Shown here: positions 47,566 through 57,198 of the stretch, piece after piece | Layout of the letters: every line of letters begins with the position of its first letter | Position numbering within the stretch: the first letter of the stretch is position 1 | Source of the DNA: Pseudorhodobacter ferrugineus DSM 5888 | Lineage (GTDB): Bacteria; Pseudomonadota; Alphaproteobacteria; Rhodobacterales; Rhodobacteraceae | Length of the DNA stretch: 64,000 nt | Assembly: GCF_000420745.1 (NCBI RefSeq) | Contig: NZ_ATVN01000004.1 | Span: 124,001 to 188,000 of the forward strand | Reading direction: 5' to 3' | Notes under the pieces: model-generated | Database searches by the model: none | Told to the model about the DNA's origin: nothing | Seen by the model: the letters and a program-made list of their open reading frames with translations, nothing else | Program-made: the position numbers and the translations under genes

Positions 47566-49143
47566 ATGCGCGATTTTCAAATGCCGGGCCGTTCGGCCGT
47601 TTATGCCGCCAATGGCATGTGTGCCACCTCCCACCCTTTGGCCGCTGCGGTCGCGATTGATACCCTCAAGGCAGGCGGCAACGCGGTCGATGCCGCCATT
47701 GCGGGCGCGGTGCTGCTCGGGTTTTGCGAACCGCAGATGACTGGTCTTGGTGGCGATTGTTTTGTTCTGTTCAAACCTGCCGGGGCGCAAGATATCCACG
47801 GCCTCAACGGTTCCGGCCGCGCCCCCCGTGGCCTTGATGCCGCAGCCTTGCGTGCCCGTGGCCTGACCGCCATGCCGCTTTATGCGCCCGAGGCGGTAAC
47901 AATGCCCGGCGCTGTCGATGCGTTTTGCCAGCTTTCGGCCGATTGGGGCCGCATGGGCCTTGCCGAAACCCTCGCCCCGGCGATCCATTACGCAGAAGAA
48001 GGCGTGCCCGTTGCCCCCCGCGTTGCCAAGGATTGGGCCGAGGCCGAACACCTGCTGCAAGGCCGCGCCCGCGAAACCCTTCTACTTGATGGCAAATCGC
48101 TCACCCTTGGCCAGCGCTTCCGCGCGCCCGGGCAGGCCGAGGTGCTGCGCCGCATCGCATCCCAAGGTCGCGCAGGGTTTTATGAAGGCGAGGTTGCGCA
48201 AGACATGGTCGCCTCCCTTAACGCCCTTGGCGGCACCCACACGCTTGATGATTTCGCCGCCACAAAATGCGATTACGTTAGCCCCGTGTCCGGTCCCTAC
48301 AAAGGCGTCGACCTGTATGAGCATCCGCCGAATGGGCAGGGTGCCACCGCCATTCTGCTGCTAAAAATCCTTGCCCATTTTGACATAAAGTCAATGGACC
48401 CCTTCGGCGCCGACCGCGCGCATATAGAGGCCGAGGCGACAAAACTCGCCTATGACGCCCGCAACCGTTTTATCGCCGATCCGGACCAAACCAAACGGCT
48501 CGACCATATGCTGTCCGATGCCACGGCGGCAAAACTCGCGGCCTTGATCAACCCCAAACGCGCGATGGCAGCCGCCGCCCCACTCACCGAATCGGTCCAC
48601 AAAGACACAATCTACATAACCGTGGTCGACAAAGACCGCATGGCCGTCTCCCTCATCTACTCGGTCTATCACAGCTTTGGCGCCTGCCTCGCGTCTGATA
48701 AATTCGGCATCAACTTCCAAAACCGCGGCGCGGGCTTCACACTGGACCAAGGCCACCCGAACGAGGCTGCTGGCGGTAAACGCCCCATGCACACCATCAT
48801 CCCCGGCATGATTGCCGAAAAGGGCCGCGTCACAATGCCTTTCGGCGTGATGGGCGGGTCGTACCAACCCACAGGTCACGCGCGTTTTGTCTCGAACATC
48901 CAGGATTTCGGCATGGACCCGCAATCCGCAATGGACGCCCCGCGCTGCTTTTCAGGCGCCGAAGGGATGGAGGTTGAACGCGGCTATTCCGACACCATCC
49001 GCGCCGATCTTGCCGCGCGCGGCCATGACGTCAAAATCCCCGTGGTCCCGCTCGGTGGCTCCCAAGCCATCAAACTCCACGCAGACGGCCTTCTCGAAGG
49101 TGCCTCCGACCCTCGCAAAGACGGCTGCGCATTGGGCTATTAA
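47566..49143 (+). CDS. Gamma-glutamyltransferase family protein
   Basis: 525 residues. N-terminal MCATSHPLAAAVAIDTLKAGGNAVDAAIA and GGDCFVLF are typical of GGT/cephalosporin acylase-like proteins. The autocleavage nucleophile should be the Thr of KDTIYITVVDKDRMAV near 348, although the usual second Thr is Ile. There is no clear signal peptide, so it may act in the cytoplasm. ATG 47566 follows ggaga. Cleavage and substrate cannot be told. Confidence 0.85.
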   Translation: MRDFQMPGRSAVYAANGMCATSHPLAAAVAIDTLKAGGNAVDAAIAGAVLLGFCEPQMTGLGGDCFVLFKPAGAQDIHGLNGSGRAPRGLDAAALRARGLTAMPLYAPEAVTMPGAVDAFCQLSADWGRMGLAETLAPAIHYAEEGVPVAPRVAKDWAEAEHLLQGRARETLLLDGKSLTLGQRFRAPGQAEVLRRIASQGRAGFYEGEVAQDMVASLNALGGTHTLDDFAATKCDYVSPVSGPYKGVDLYEHPPNGQGATAILLLKILAHFDIKSMDPFGADRAHIEAEATKLAYDARNRFIADPDQTKRLDHMLSDATAAKLAALINPKRAMAAAAPLTESVHKDTIYITVVDKDRMAVSLIYSVYHSFGACLASDKFGINFQNRGAGFTLDQGHPNEAAGGKRPMHTIIPGMIAEKGRVTMPFGVMGGSYQPTGHARFVSNIQDFGMDPQSAMDAPRCFSGAEGMEVERGYSDTIRADLAARGHDVKIPVVPLGGSQAIKLHADGLLEGASDPRKDGCALGY

Positions 49144-49151
49144 CCCCCAAT

Positions 49152-49172
49152 TTCATCTTTGCAAAAATACTC
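49152..49172 (-). repeat. Dispersed motif, copy A4
   Basis: Minus strand AGTATTTTTGCAAAGATGAA, identical over 21 nt to A1 at 25794-25814. It lies just after the stop of the gamma-glutamyltransferase gene and 30 nt from the end of the convergent transporter gene. Confidence 0.75.
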
Positions 49173-49200
49173 AAAACGGGTCGCTCAGCAGAGCGGCCTG

Positions 49201-50142
49201 TCACATCAACAGCACCAAAACCAAACTCAAGCTGAAAAAGCTCATCGCCGTTGCCCCCAGCATAGCAAGCGACGCCAAGCCCTCCAGCCCCACCTCCTGC
49301 GCAAAAATCGGGTAAACCCCCAGCATCGGCACCGCACAGGCAATCACAAAACACGCCTGCAAATCGGCACCCAACACAGGCCCGCCCAGCGCCGCTGCCA
49401 TGGCCAGAACCGCAACACCCAAAGCTGGATGCAGCACCAGCTTGCCAAATCCGATCTGCCCCGCCAGCGCCATATTCCCGCGCAGCGCAATTCCTGCCAG
49501 CGACCCGCCAACCACAAACAACGCAAGCGCCACCGCAGCCGTCGAAATCATCGTCAGCCCACGGTCCATCGCCTCGGGGATCGGCAGCTTCAACACCGAC
49601 CACGCAAGCCCCGCAATCATCGCCAATATCAACGGACGGCGGATCAGGTTGCGTGCAATATCCCAAATCATCACGCCCATCCCAGCACCGCTGCGCCCCA
49701 TCGCAATCAGCGTCAGCGCCACGGGAATCATCAACAAATTTTCCACCATCAGGCTCATCGCCAACACTTTGGGCGCCAAATCCGGATAGGCCAGCAGCAA
49801 AATGGGAAAGGCCATATAGCCGGAATTGGAACAGGCCGACCCCATGATGCAAATACCCGCGCGCTCCATCGGCAGCCCTTGGATACGGTGAAACCAAACA
49901 TAGCCCACAGCCATCACCAGCAATGACGCCAGCGCATAAAGCCCCATAAATGCAGGGTCAAACACCTCGGCCACATCGCGTTTGGAAAGCGCATTGAACA
50001 GCAGCGCAGGCAACGCAATCGTAATCACAAAACGCCCAAAAATCCGCATATCGGGGGCCGAAAACAGCCCCGCGCGCGTCACCGCAAACCCCAGCCCCAC
50101 CACCAGAAAAATCGGCAAGGTGATGGCGATGACCGTTTCCAT
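49201..50142 (-). CDS. AEC (auxin efflux carrier) family transporter
   Basis: 313 residues, about ten membrane segments in two repeats. ALPALLFNALSKRD in the first half and GSACSNSGYMAFPILLLAYP in the middle match bacterial AEC/malonate-type carriers. Substrate unknown. It immediately follows aroC (gap of zero nt), so it is probably co-transcribed with pheS-aroC. Confidence 0.87.
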   Translation of the reverse strand: METVIAITLPIFLVVGLGFAVTRAGLFSAPDMRIFGRFVITIALPALLFNALSKRDVAEVFDPAFMGLYALASLLVMAVGYVWFHRIQGLPMERAGICIMGSACSNSGYMAFPILLLAYPDLAPKVLAMSLMVENLLMIPVALTLIAMGRSGAGMGVMIWDIARNLIRRPLILAMIAGLAWSVLKLPIPEAMDRGLTMISTAAVALALFVVGGSLAGIALRGNMALAGQIGFGKLVLHPALGVAVLAMAAALGGPVLGADLQACFVIACAVPMLGVYPIFAQEVGLEGLASLAMLGATAMSFFSLSLVLVLLM

Positions 50143-51243
50143 TTACCCGATTTGCCCGCGCACGCCGCCGGTTTGGCCGCGGTCCATCAGTACATGGTCC
50201 AGCAAAACACAGGCCATCATCGCCTCACCCACTGGCACGGCGCGGATGCCAACGCAGGGGTCATGGCGGCCTTTGGTGATCAAATCCACCTCATCGCCCG
50301 CGACCGTCACCGTTTGGCGCGGTGTCAGGATCGAAGACGTCGGTTTAACCGAAAACCGCACCACAACATCTTGGCCCGTGGAAATCCCCCCCAAAATGCC
50401 ACCGGCATGGTTGGTCAAAAACGCGGGGCCAGTCGCACCCATCCGAATCTCATCCGCATTTTCCACGCCCGTCAACATCGCGGCCGCCATGCCTTCGCCA
50501 ATCTCCACGCCTTTGACGGCATTGATCGACATCATCGCTGCGGCCAAATCCGTGTCTAACTTGGCATAAATCGGTGCGCCAAGGCCGGGCACCATGCCTC
50601 GCGCCACAACTTCAATCACCGCACCGACCGAGTTATGATCTTTGCGCAAAGCGTCCAGATAAACTGCCCAATCGCTTGCCGCCTGTGCATCAGGCACCCA
50701 GAACGGATTCTGATCAATCTGATCCCAGTCAAACCGCGCGCGGTCAATCCCGTGCGGCCCCATCTGCACCATATAACCCGTTACCGACAGCCCCGGCACC
50801 AGCTGCGCCAGCGCTGCGCGGGCCACACTGCCCGCCGCGACCCGCGATGCCGTCTCGCGCGCCGATGACCGGCCCCCGCCGCGCGGATCGCGCAGCCCGT
50901 ATTTCTGGTGGTAGGTAATATCCGCATGGCCGGGCCGAAAACTCTGCACGATATCACCGTAATCCTTGGACCGCTGATCGGTGTTTTCAATCATCAGCTG
51001 GATCGGCGTGCCCGTTGTACGCCCCTCATAGACACCCGACAGAATGCGCACCTGATCGGCCTCTTGCCGCTGCGTGGTGAACTTGTTCTGCCCCGGTTTG
51101 CGCTTGTCCAACCAAGGCTGAATATCGGCCTCTGTCAGCGCCACACCGGGCGGGCAGCCATCCACCGTCGCCCCAATCGCGATCCCATGACTTTCGCCCC
51201 AGGTCGTTACCCGAAACATATGGCCAAAGGTGTTATAGCTCAT
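50143..51243 (-). CDS. aroC: Chorismate synthase
   Basis: Last step of the shikimate pathway, FMNH2-dependent. 366 residues with the signatures [20 protein letters not shown] near 15-34, [17 protein letters not shown] near 124-140 and [20 protein letters not shown]. It overlaps pheS by ATGA and is directly followed by the AEC transporter. Confidence 0.97.
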   Translation of the reverse strand: MSYNTFGHMFRVTTWGESHGIAIGATVDGCPPGVALTEADIQPWLDKRKPGQNKFTTQRQEADQVRILSGVYEGRTTGTPIQLMIENTDQRSKDYGDIVQSFRPGHADITYHQKYGLRDPRGGGRSSARETASRVAAGSVARAALAQLVPGLSVTGYMVQMGPHGIDRARFDWDQIDQNPFWVPDAQAASDWAVYLDALRKDHNSVGAVIEVVARGMVPGLGAPIYAKLDTDLAAAMMSINAVKGVEIGEGMAAAMLTGVENADEIRMGATGPAFLTNHAGGILGGISTGQDVVVRFSVKPTSSILTPRQTVTVAGDEVDLITKGRHDPCVGIRAVPVGEAMMACVLLDHVLMDRGQTGGVRGQIG

Positions 51244-52316
51244 GCTACGCCACCCGCCAATTCAGGCATGTTCAGCGCCGAAAACCCATAGTGTCGCAAC
51301 CAGCGCAGATCAGATTCGAAAAACGCGCGCAAATCGGGGATGCCGTATTTCAGCATCGCCATCCGGTCGATCCCCATACCAAAGGCAAAACCTTGCCATT
51401 CGTTCGGGTCCACCCCTGCCGCTGTCAGCACCTTGGGGTGCACCATGCCGGACCCCAAAACCTCCATCCAGCCATCGCCTTCACCAATGCGCAACTGCCC
51501 GTCAATCCACGAACACTGAATATCGACCTCGGCTGAAGGCTCGGTGAACGGGAAATGGCTGGCGCGGAACCGCGTTTTCACGGGCTTGCCGAAAAACGCA
51601 GAAAAGAACTCTTCCAGCACCCATTTCAGATTGGCCATTGAGATGTCTTTACCAATCACCAATCCTTCAACCTGATGGAACATCGGCGAATGGGTTTGGT
51701 CCATGTCCATCCGGTACACACGGCCGGGGCAAATGATGCGAATGGGCGCGCCTTGCTCCATCATAGCGCGGATCTGCACGGGGCTGGTATGGGTGCGCAG
51801 CACATGCGGCGGGCGGTCATCGCCGATCGCACGGTTCATGAAAAACGTGTCATGCTCCTGCCGCGCAGGGTGTTCGGGCGGAATGTTCAGCGCGTCAAAG
51901 TTATACCAATCAGATTCCACCTGCGGCCCCTCGGCCACGGCAAATCCCATATCGGCAAAAATCGCGGTCAATTCCTCGGTCACTTGGGAAACGGGATGAA
52001 TGGTCCCCGCCGCCCGTGGCCGCGCGGGCAGCGTCACATCCAGCCATTCCGACTGCAAGCGCGCATCCAGCGCCGCATCGGCCATCGCGGCTTTTTTCGC
52101 GCGCAAGGCCGCGTCAATCTCATCCTTCAGCGCGTTCAGGGCGGCACCGAATGTGCTCCGCTCCTCCGCGCTCATTTTGCCCAATTCGCGCATTTTCAGG
52201 CTGATCTCGCCTTTTTTGCCCAGGGCCGCCAAACGTACCTCTTCCAGCGCGGCCTCATCACCGGCACTCGCAACGGCGGTCAGGTATTTGCCCTTCAGGT
52301 CATCAAGCTCGGTCAT
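51240..52316 (-). CDS. pheS: Phenylalanyl-tRNA synthetase alpha subunit
   Basis: 358 residues from [12 protein letters not shown]. An N-terminal coiled-coil region (1-90) precedes the class II core with motif 2 ([19 protein letters not shown]) and motif 3 ([17 protein letters not shown]). It works as a heterotetramer with PheT; pheT is not in the window, which is unusual because pheS and pheT are often adjacent. ATG 52316 follows ggagacag. Confidence 0.96.
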   Translation of the reverse strand: MTELDDLKGKYLTAVASAGDEAALEEVRLAALGKKGEISLKMRELGKMSAEERSTFGAALNALKDEIDAALRAKKAAMADAALDARLQSEWLDVTLPARPRAAGTIHPVSQVTEELTAIFADMGFAVAEGPQVESDWYNFDALNIPPEHPARQEHDTFFMNRAIGDDRPPHVLRTHTSPVQIRAMMEQGAPIRIICPGRVYRMDMDQTHSPMFHQVEGLVIGKDISMANLKWVLEEFFSAFFGKPVKTRFRASHFPFTEPSAEVDIQCSWIDGQLRIGEGDGWMEVLGSGMVHPKVLTAAGVDPNEWQGFAFGMGIDRMAMLKYGIPDLRAFFESDLRWLRHYGFSALNMPELAGGVA

Positions 52317-52529
52317 GGTCTGTCTCCGGGAATTGGTCGATTTCGTGCTAGCGGGCAGGGTGCTGAAATGCAAGCGGCCAGTCAGACGGAATGGACAAGT
52401 CGTTAATCCATCTGGCGCTAAACTGGCCCAAAGATGCAAATGCCTTGCCAAAGCACCAGTCTCGCCTTGTTTCTGCGCCGATTGGTGTAGCTTGCTGTTC
52501 ACATTCATTTAACCACTTCGGATTCCTTT

Positions 52530-53207
52530 ATGTTCAACCGTATTTGCGTCGTTGCTTCTTTCTCTGTGCTGCTGGCCTGCGGCGAAACCGTCACCCCCGA
52601 TACGCGGGCGCGGGTTTTGCTGTTGGGGGATTCGATGATGGCTTCCAATTCCATCCAAAACCAAACCGTCGCCGATGGGATAGAGTCGATTTTGCGCGAA
52701 GAGGTGATTGACCGTTCAGTCCCCGCCGCGCGCTATTTCTACATTTTACCGATTTCAGGCGCGGCAGGCTTGCGGCTTGATGCGCAATACCGCCCCGGCC
52801 CTTGGAAATGGGTCGTGCTGAATGGCGGCGGCAATGATCTGCTGTTTGGCGGCGGTTGCGGCACGTCAACCACCCAACTTGACCGGCTTGTTTCCCACGA
52901 TGGCAAACGCGGCGCGATCCCTGATTTTGTCGCTAAGCTACGCGCGTCGGGCGCGCGGGTGCTTTATGTCGGCTATCTGCGCAATCCTGGTTTTACCAGC
53001 CCAATCAAGGCCTGTGGCCCCGCTGGGAATGAAATGGACAAGCGGTTGGCGACAATGGCGGCACTGGATAAGGGCGTGGATTTCATGGCCCTATCCGACC
53101 TCGTGCCGCACGGTGACACATCTTACCATCAGTTTGACCGCATCCACCCCTCACCCAAGGGCAGCCGCGCAATTGCGGCGCGGATCGCCCAACATATTAA
53201 ACGCTGA
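52530..53207 (+). CDS. SGNH/GDSL hydrolase, lipoprotein
   Basis: 225 residues. The N-terminus is a lipobox: SVLLACGE with Cys17. The nucleophile block is LLLGDSMMAS (Ser35), the Gly/Asn blocks are in the usual places (VVLNGGGNDLLFG near 91-103), and the catalytic Asp/His pair is FDRIHPSPKG near 202-211. Substrate unknown; a cell-surface esterase or lipase-like activity is likely. Terminator at 53218-53239. Confidence 0.85.
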   Translation: MFNRICVVASFSVLLACGETVTPDTRARVLLLGDSMMASNSIQNQTVADGIESILREEVIDRSVPAARYFYILPISGAAGLRLDAQYRPGPWKWVVLNGGGNDLLFGGGCGTSTTQLDRLVSHDGKRGAIPDFVAKLRASGARVLYVGYLRNPGFTSPIKACGPAGNEMDKRLATMAALDKGVDFMALSDLVPHGDTSYHQFDRIHPSPKGSRAIAARIAQHIKR

Positions 53208-53217
53208 AACGCAAAAA

Positions 53218-53239
53218 GCCCCGCAAACTGCGGGGCCTT
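53218..53239. terminator. Bidirectional terminator
   Basis: An 8-bp perfect stem GCCCCGCA (53218-53225) / TGCGGGGC (53229-53236) with A tract on the left and T tract on the right. It serves the SGNH gene and the convergent rplT gene. Confidence 0.85.
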
Positions 53240-53257
53240 TCACAAACCTCGATCAAA

Positions 53258-53647
53258 TCAGGCTGCTGCTTTTGCAGCTTCCGACTTGTCAAATGCGGCT
53301 TTCGCGGATGCTGCGATGGCGTTGAACGCCTCCGGCTCATGCACGGCCAGATCGGCCAGCACTTTGCGGTCCACTTCAATACCTGACAGCATCAAACCAT
53401 TGATGAAACGGGAATAGGTGAAGGCAGCATCAAACAAACGCACAGCCGCGTTGATCCGCTGGATCCACAGCGCGCGGAAGTTGCGCTTGCGGGTCTTACG
53501 GTCGCGTGTGGCGTATTGGTTGGCTTTATCAACCGCCTGCGTAGCAGTGCGGAAGTTGGTGCTGCGCGCGGCATAATAGCCCTTGGCAGCTTTAATTACC
53601 TTGCGGTGACGGGCGTGGGTAACGACGCCAGATTTTACGCGGGACAT
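53258..53647 (-). CDS. rplT: 50S ribosomal protein L20
   Basis: 129 residues from [28 protein letters not shown], a standard L20 with the [16 protein letters not shown] block, [13 protein letters not shown] and [18 protein letters not shown]. The C-terminal tail is Ala-rich ([20 protein letters not shown]), longer than in some species. It follows rpmI in the usual order; infC is not in the window. Confidence 0.96.
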   Translation of the reverse strand: MSRVKSGVVTHARHRKVIKAAKGYYAARSTNFRTATQAVDKANQYATRDRKTRKRNFRALWIQRINAAVRLFDAAFTYSRFINGLMLSGIEVDRKVLADLAVHEPEAFNAIAASAKAAFDKSEAAKAAA

Positions 53648-53659
53648 CTTTGGCTCTCC

Positions 53660-53860
53660 TTACCGGTTATAGGGCATGTATTTTTTGACGATTTTCGCAT
53701 CCGCATCACACAGGATCATTGTCCCTGCTGTGTCGCGGATAAATTTCGTCGAACGCTTAATCATGCCGTGGCGCTTGCCGGCGGGGCCAGCCTTTACCTT
53801 ACCGGATGCGGTGAAGCTGAAGCGCTTCTTGGCCGCAGATTTGGTCTTCATCTTGGGCAT
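53660..53860 (-). CDS. rpmI: 50S ribosomal protein L35
   Basis: 66 residues, [17 protein letters not shown] to KKYMPYNR, the usual L35. ATG 53860 follows gaggag. Operon with rplT, 12 nt apart. Confidence 0.96.
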   Translation of the reverse strand: MPKMKTKSAAKKRFSFTASGKVKAGPAGKRHGMIKRSTKFIRDTAGTMILCDADAKIVKKYMPYNR

Positions 53861-54010
53861 TTCCATCTCCTCGTTCGAGTGGTTTTCGCGCGACTCGGCA
53901 TGCCACTTTGGCCGGTCGTGCGGTTCATAGAGCGCGTCGTGTAGGATGGGTAGGCCGCAAAGGCAAGCCAAAAACGGGGCCGCAGCCTGCTATCTGGCCG
54001 AAAATCCGCT

Positions 54011-54235
54011 TTAATGGATATAGCGGCCAATAACGCTGTAAAACGCATGCGGAATATCGGCAATCCGGTAGCCACCACCCTTGGTTTGCAGCGCCACAAC
54101 CACCAAAACCCCAGCAATCAGCACCACAATCGATGCGGCACGCGGGGCGCGACCATCAGAAAGGGCGGATAGAATCGATGGAATTGCAAGCACACCCAGA
54201 ATTAGGCCGATAACCAGCAGCAGATCGGGGTCCAT
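54011..54235 (-). CDS. Small membrane protein, function unknown
   Basis: 74 residues with two hydrophobic stretches (LLLVIGLILGVLAIPSILSAL and ASIVVLIAGVLVVVALQ). This short protein type is seen in Rhodobacterales but no function is known to me. It lies between rpmI and pyk on the same strand. Confidence 0.6.
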   Translation of the reverse strand: MDPDLLLVIGLILGVLAIPSILSALSDGRAPRAASIVVLIAGVLVVVALQTKGGGYRIADIPHAFYSVIGRYIH

Positions 54236-54245
54236 TCAACACTCC

Positions 54246-54314
54246 AAATACCTAAAGCGTTTCGGCTTTAACAGCGTGTCAAAGCCGAAACACGTTAAAA
54301 CACTATAGGTATTT
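54246..54314 (-). terminator. Nested inverted repeat after pyk
   Basis: An inner 11-bp stem GTTTCGGCTTT (54259-54269) / AAAGCCGAAAC (54281-54291) inside an outer 9-bp stem AAATACCTA (54246-54254) / TAGGTATTT (54306-54314) that covers the pyk stop region. There is no T tract. It may act as a terminator or as a structured 3' end. Confidence 0.55.
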
Positions 54315-55761
54315 ATTCAGCTTCAGAGCTGTAAATCAACCGCTCATCACAAGGGGCCACGCGCAAGATGTTGGTCGTGCCTGGCACGTTGAATGGCACG
54401 CCGGCTGTCACAACAATCTGCTCGGCTTCCTTGGCGAATCCGTCAGCGCGCGCCGCACGAACAGCGGCCAGTACAGCGCCCTTAAACCGGCCCTGCGGTT
54501 CGGTGATTACGCAATGAGCACCCCAAGTCATTGTCAGGCGGCGGGCCGTGCGCACCAATGGCGTCAGCGCAATGATCGGTGTGCGCGGACGCTCACGCGC
54601 CACAAGGCTGGCCGTTGTCCCCGATTGGGTAAAGCAGCAAATCGCCTTGATATCCGTGGTTTCCGCAATTTCACGCGCCGCAGATACAATCGCATCGGCC
54701 ACGGTGTTTTTCGCGCCACGGCGGCTTGCTTCAATCACCTCACGGTAAATCTTGTCGCTTTCCACCGAAATCGCCACGTTGTTCATCGTGGTCACAGCCT
54801 CAACAGGATAATTACCTGCCGCCGATTCCGCCGACAGCATCACAGCATCCGCACCTTCATAAATCGCCGTTGCCACGTCCGACACTTCGGCCCGTGTCGG
54901 CACCGGCGATTCGATCATCGATTCCAGCATCTGGGTTGCCACGATCACCGGCTTGGCCGCAGCCCGCGCCGCACGGATCAGGCGTTTCTGGATCGGTGGC
55001 ACGGCATGCACCGGCAGTTCCACGCCCAAATCACCGCGCGCAACCATGATCCCATCCGACACGGCCAAAATCGAATCAAACGATTTTACCGCCGCAGGCT
55101 TTTCAATCTTGGACAAAATCGCCGCGCGCCCACGCGTCAATTCCCGCGCTTCCAGCACATCTTCGGCCCGCTGCACGAATGACAACGCCAGCCAATCCGC
55201 GCCCATCTCGCAGGCAAATTCCAAATCGGCACGGTCCTTGACCGACAGCGCGGCCAGCGGCAACAGCACATCGGGTACATTAACGCCCTTGCGGTTGGAA
55301 ATCACACCACCCACCATCACGGTGCAATCGGCAAAATCATTGCCGCACGCCTCTACCTTCAGCCGGATTTTCCCGTCATTGACCAGCAGGGATGACCCCA
55401 CCTCCAGTGCGGCAAAAATCTCGGGGTGAGGCAGGTTTACGCGGGTCGCATCACCGGGGGTCGCATCCAGATCCATCCGGAACTTTGCCCCTTCAACCAA
55501 CTCTTCGCCACCATCGCGGGCAAACACGCCCACGCGCAGTTTTGGCCCTTGCAGGTCGGCCAGCACACAAATCGGACGGCCTGTATCGGCCTCGATTTTG
55601 CGAATAATGTCATAGCGGGCGCGCTGTTCGTCATGCGTCCCGTGGCTCATGTTCAGGCGGAACACATCGGCCCCTGCCTCAAACAACGCGCGAATGGTTT
55701 CATAGGTCGACGAGGCTGGGCCCAGCGTGGCCACGATCTTTACATTGCGAAGGCGTCTCAT
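54313..55761 (-). CDS. pyk: Pyruvate kinase
   Basis: 482 residues. KIVATLGPASSTYETIRALFEAGADVFRLNMSHG at the start, the substrate and cation site ILSKIEKPAAVKSFDSILAVSDGIMVARGDLG in the middle and KPVIVATQMLESMIESPVPTRAEVSDVATAIYEG near 275-310 identify it. The C-terminal regulatory domain is present (KAICCFTQSGTTASLVARERPRTPI). It converts PEP and ADP to pyruvate and ATP. Divergent from the N-formylglutamate amidohydrolase gene. Confidence 0.97.
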   Translation of the reverse strand: MRRLRNVKIVATLGPASSTYETIRALFEAGADVFRLNMSHGTHDEQRARYDIIRKIEADTGRPICVLADLQGPKLRVGVFARDGGEELVEGAKFRMDLDATPGDATRVNLPHPEIFAALEVGSSLLVNDGKIRLKVEACGNDFADCTVMVGGVISNRKGVNVPDVLLPLAALSVKDRADLEFACEMGADWLALSFVQRAEDVLEARELTRGRAAILSKIEKPAAVKSFDSILAVSDGIMVARGDLGVELPVHAVPPIQKRLIRAARAAAKPVIVATQMLESMIESPVPTRAEVSDVATAIYEGADAVMLSAESAAGNYPVEAVTTMNNVAISVESDKIYREVIEASRRGAKNTVADAIVSAAREIAETTDIKAICCFTQSGTTASLVARERPRTPIIALTPLVRTARRLTMTWGAHCVITEPQGRFKGAVLAAVRAARADGFAKEAEQIVVTAGVPFNVPGTTNILRVAPCDERLIYSSEAE

Positions 55762-55942
55762 ATCTGCCGCTGTCCTCTATCCTATGAATTGGTAGCGCCC
55801 TTATGGCGGAATTTCCGGCACGGGGCAACGCGTTTATGATAGCGCAATCATGGCCGAATTGCTGGGCAAAATCGAAAGGTTTCTTTGTGGCATGCTTTGC
55901 CGTAAACAAATCCCATCCTTATTGGTACATGGTAAAGGAATT

Positions 55943-56683
55943 ATGACCAAGCCTTATGAAATCATCGGTGCCAACCGCCCTTCGCGGTTCTTGATCACAT
56001 GCGACCACGCCACAAACCGCGTGCCCGATGACATAAACGACGGCACCCTTGGCCTGCCCGATGCCGATATGGCCCGCCACATCGCCTATGATCCGGGGGC
56101 CGCAGGGGTAACGCGCGCGCTGGCCGATGTGCTGGATGCACCCGCCATCCTGTCCAATTTCAGCCGCTTGGTGATTGACCCCAATCGCGGCGATGATGAC
56201 CCGACCTTGGTGATGAAACTCTATGATGGCACCCTGATCCCCGCCAACCGCCACATCACAGAAACCGAAATCGCCCAGCGCCGTGCCGCGCTGTATGACC
56301 CCTATCATACCGCCTACGCCAAACTCGCCGCGCGCCGCCCCGATACGGTCATCATCGCGATCCATTCCTTTACCCCTTGCCTGCAAGGCAGAACGCCGCG
56401 CCCGTGGCACATCGGCATCCTGCACGCCCCCGCCGACGGGCGCCTCAGCCGCACGCTGCTGGCCCGCCTGCACGCCGAACCAGATCTGTGCGTTGGTGAT
56501 AATGAACCCTACCTTGGCCACCTGCCCGGCGATGCGATTGATCGTCACGCCTTGCAAACGGGGCGCCTGAACACCTTGATCGAACTGCGCAATGACCTGA
56601 TAGTGAATGCAGCCGCTCAAACCTCTTGGGCCCAACGTCTTGCCCCCCTGCTGGTCGCAGCATTGGTCGATATTAAAGGATAG
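55943..56683 (+). CDS. N-formylglutamate amidohydrolase family protein
   Basis: 246 residues from MTKPYEIIGANRPSRF. FLITCDHATNRVPDDIN, YDPGAAGVTRALADVL, DPNRGDDDP and VIIAIHSFTPCLQG match the HutG/N-formylglutamate deformylase fold with metal-binding residues. The true substrate may be another N-formyl or N-acyl amino acid; no hut genes are adjacent. ATG 55943 follows aaagga. Operon with the DUF1244 gene, 3 nt apart. Confidence 0.87.
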   Translation: MTKPYEIIGANRPSRFLITCDHATNRVPDDINDGTLGLPDADMARHIAYDPGAAGVTRALADVLDAPAILSNFSRLVIDPNRGDDDPTLVMKLYDGTLIPANRHITETEIAQRRAALYDPYHTAYAKLAARRPDTVIIAIHSFTPCLQGRTPRPWHIGILHAPADGRLSRTLLARLHAEPDLCVGDNEPYLGHLPGDAIDRHALQTGRLNTLIELRNDLIVNAAAQTSWAQRLAPLLVAALVDIKG

Positions 56684-56686
56684 CAA

Positions 56687-56992
56687 ATGGACAACGCCAC
56701 CCAAACCGAACTTGAAGCCGCTGCTTTTCGCCGTTTGATGGACCACCTGCTGGACAAACGCCCCGAGGTGCAGAACATCGACATGATGAACCTTGCAGGC
56801 TTTTGCCGGAACTGTCTGTCGCGTTGGTATCAAGAGGCAGCGGTTGAGCGTGGCATCGAAATGGACAAAGACACCGCGCGCGAAATCGTCTACCGCATGC
56901 CGTACGAGGATTGGCGCGCCGCCAACCAAACCCCCGCCGATGCCGAAAAGCAGGTCGCTTTTGCCAAGGCGTTCAAGGATAACGTCGGCTAA
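56687..56992 (+). CDS. DUF1244 family protein
   Basis: 101 residues of the DUF1244 family: FRRLMDHLLDKRPEVQNIDMMNLAGFCRNCLSRWY, and DTAREIVYRMPYEDWRA. A conserved CRNC pair near 45-48 may bind a metal; function unknown. It follows the N-formylglutamate amidohydrolase gene directly. Confidence 0.88.
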   Translation: MDNATQTELEAAAFRRLMDHLLDKRPEVQNIDMMNLAGFCRNCLSRWYQEAAVERGIEMDKDTAREIVYRMPYEDWRAANQTPADAEKQVAFAKAFKDNVG

Positions 56993-57058
56993 GCCGCCAA
57001 ACAGATCCTGCGAAAATCCTAACCGAAGCCGGCCTATTGTTTCCCAAACCGGCGCAAA

Positions 57059-57073
57059 TTAACGCCTTATTAA
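57059..57073. promoter_or_regulatory. CtrA-type box upstream of RTX gene 2
   Basis: TTAACGCCTTATTAA, a perfect TTAA-N7-TTAA, 125 nt before the ATG at 57199. The flanking bases GCAAA...TCT are shared with the box at 58347. Confidence 0.6.
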
Positions 57074-57198
57074 TCTATTCCTTGACTCTCCCCCTCTGGG
57101 TTTCCCACCCTAGTCGCGGGTGTGTGACATGGCCCCGCGCTGAAACCTTTGCTGCCGCAAGCTGTTTCTCTCGGGCAATCAGGATTGGGAGATTGAGG

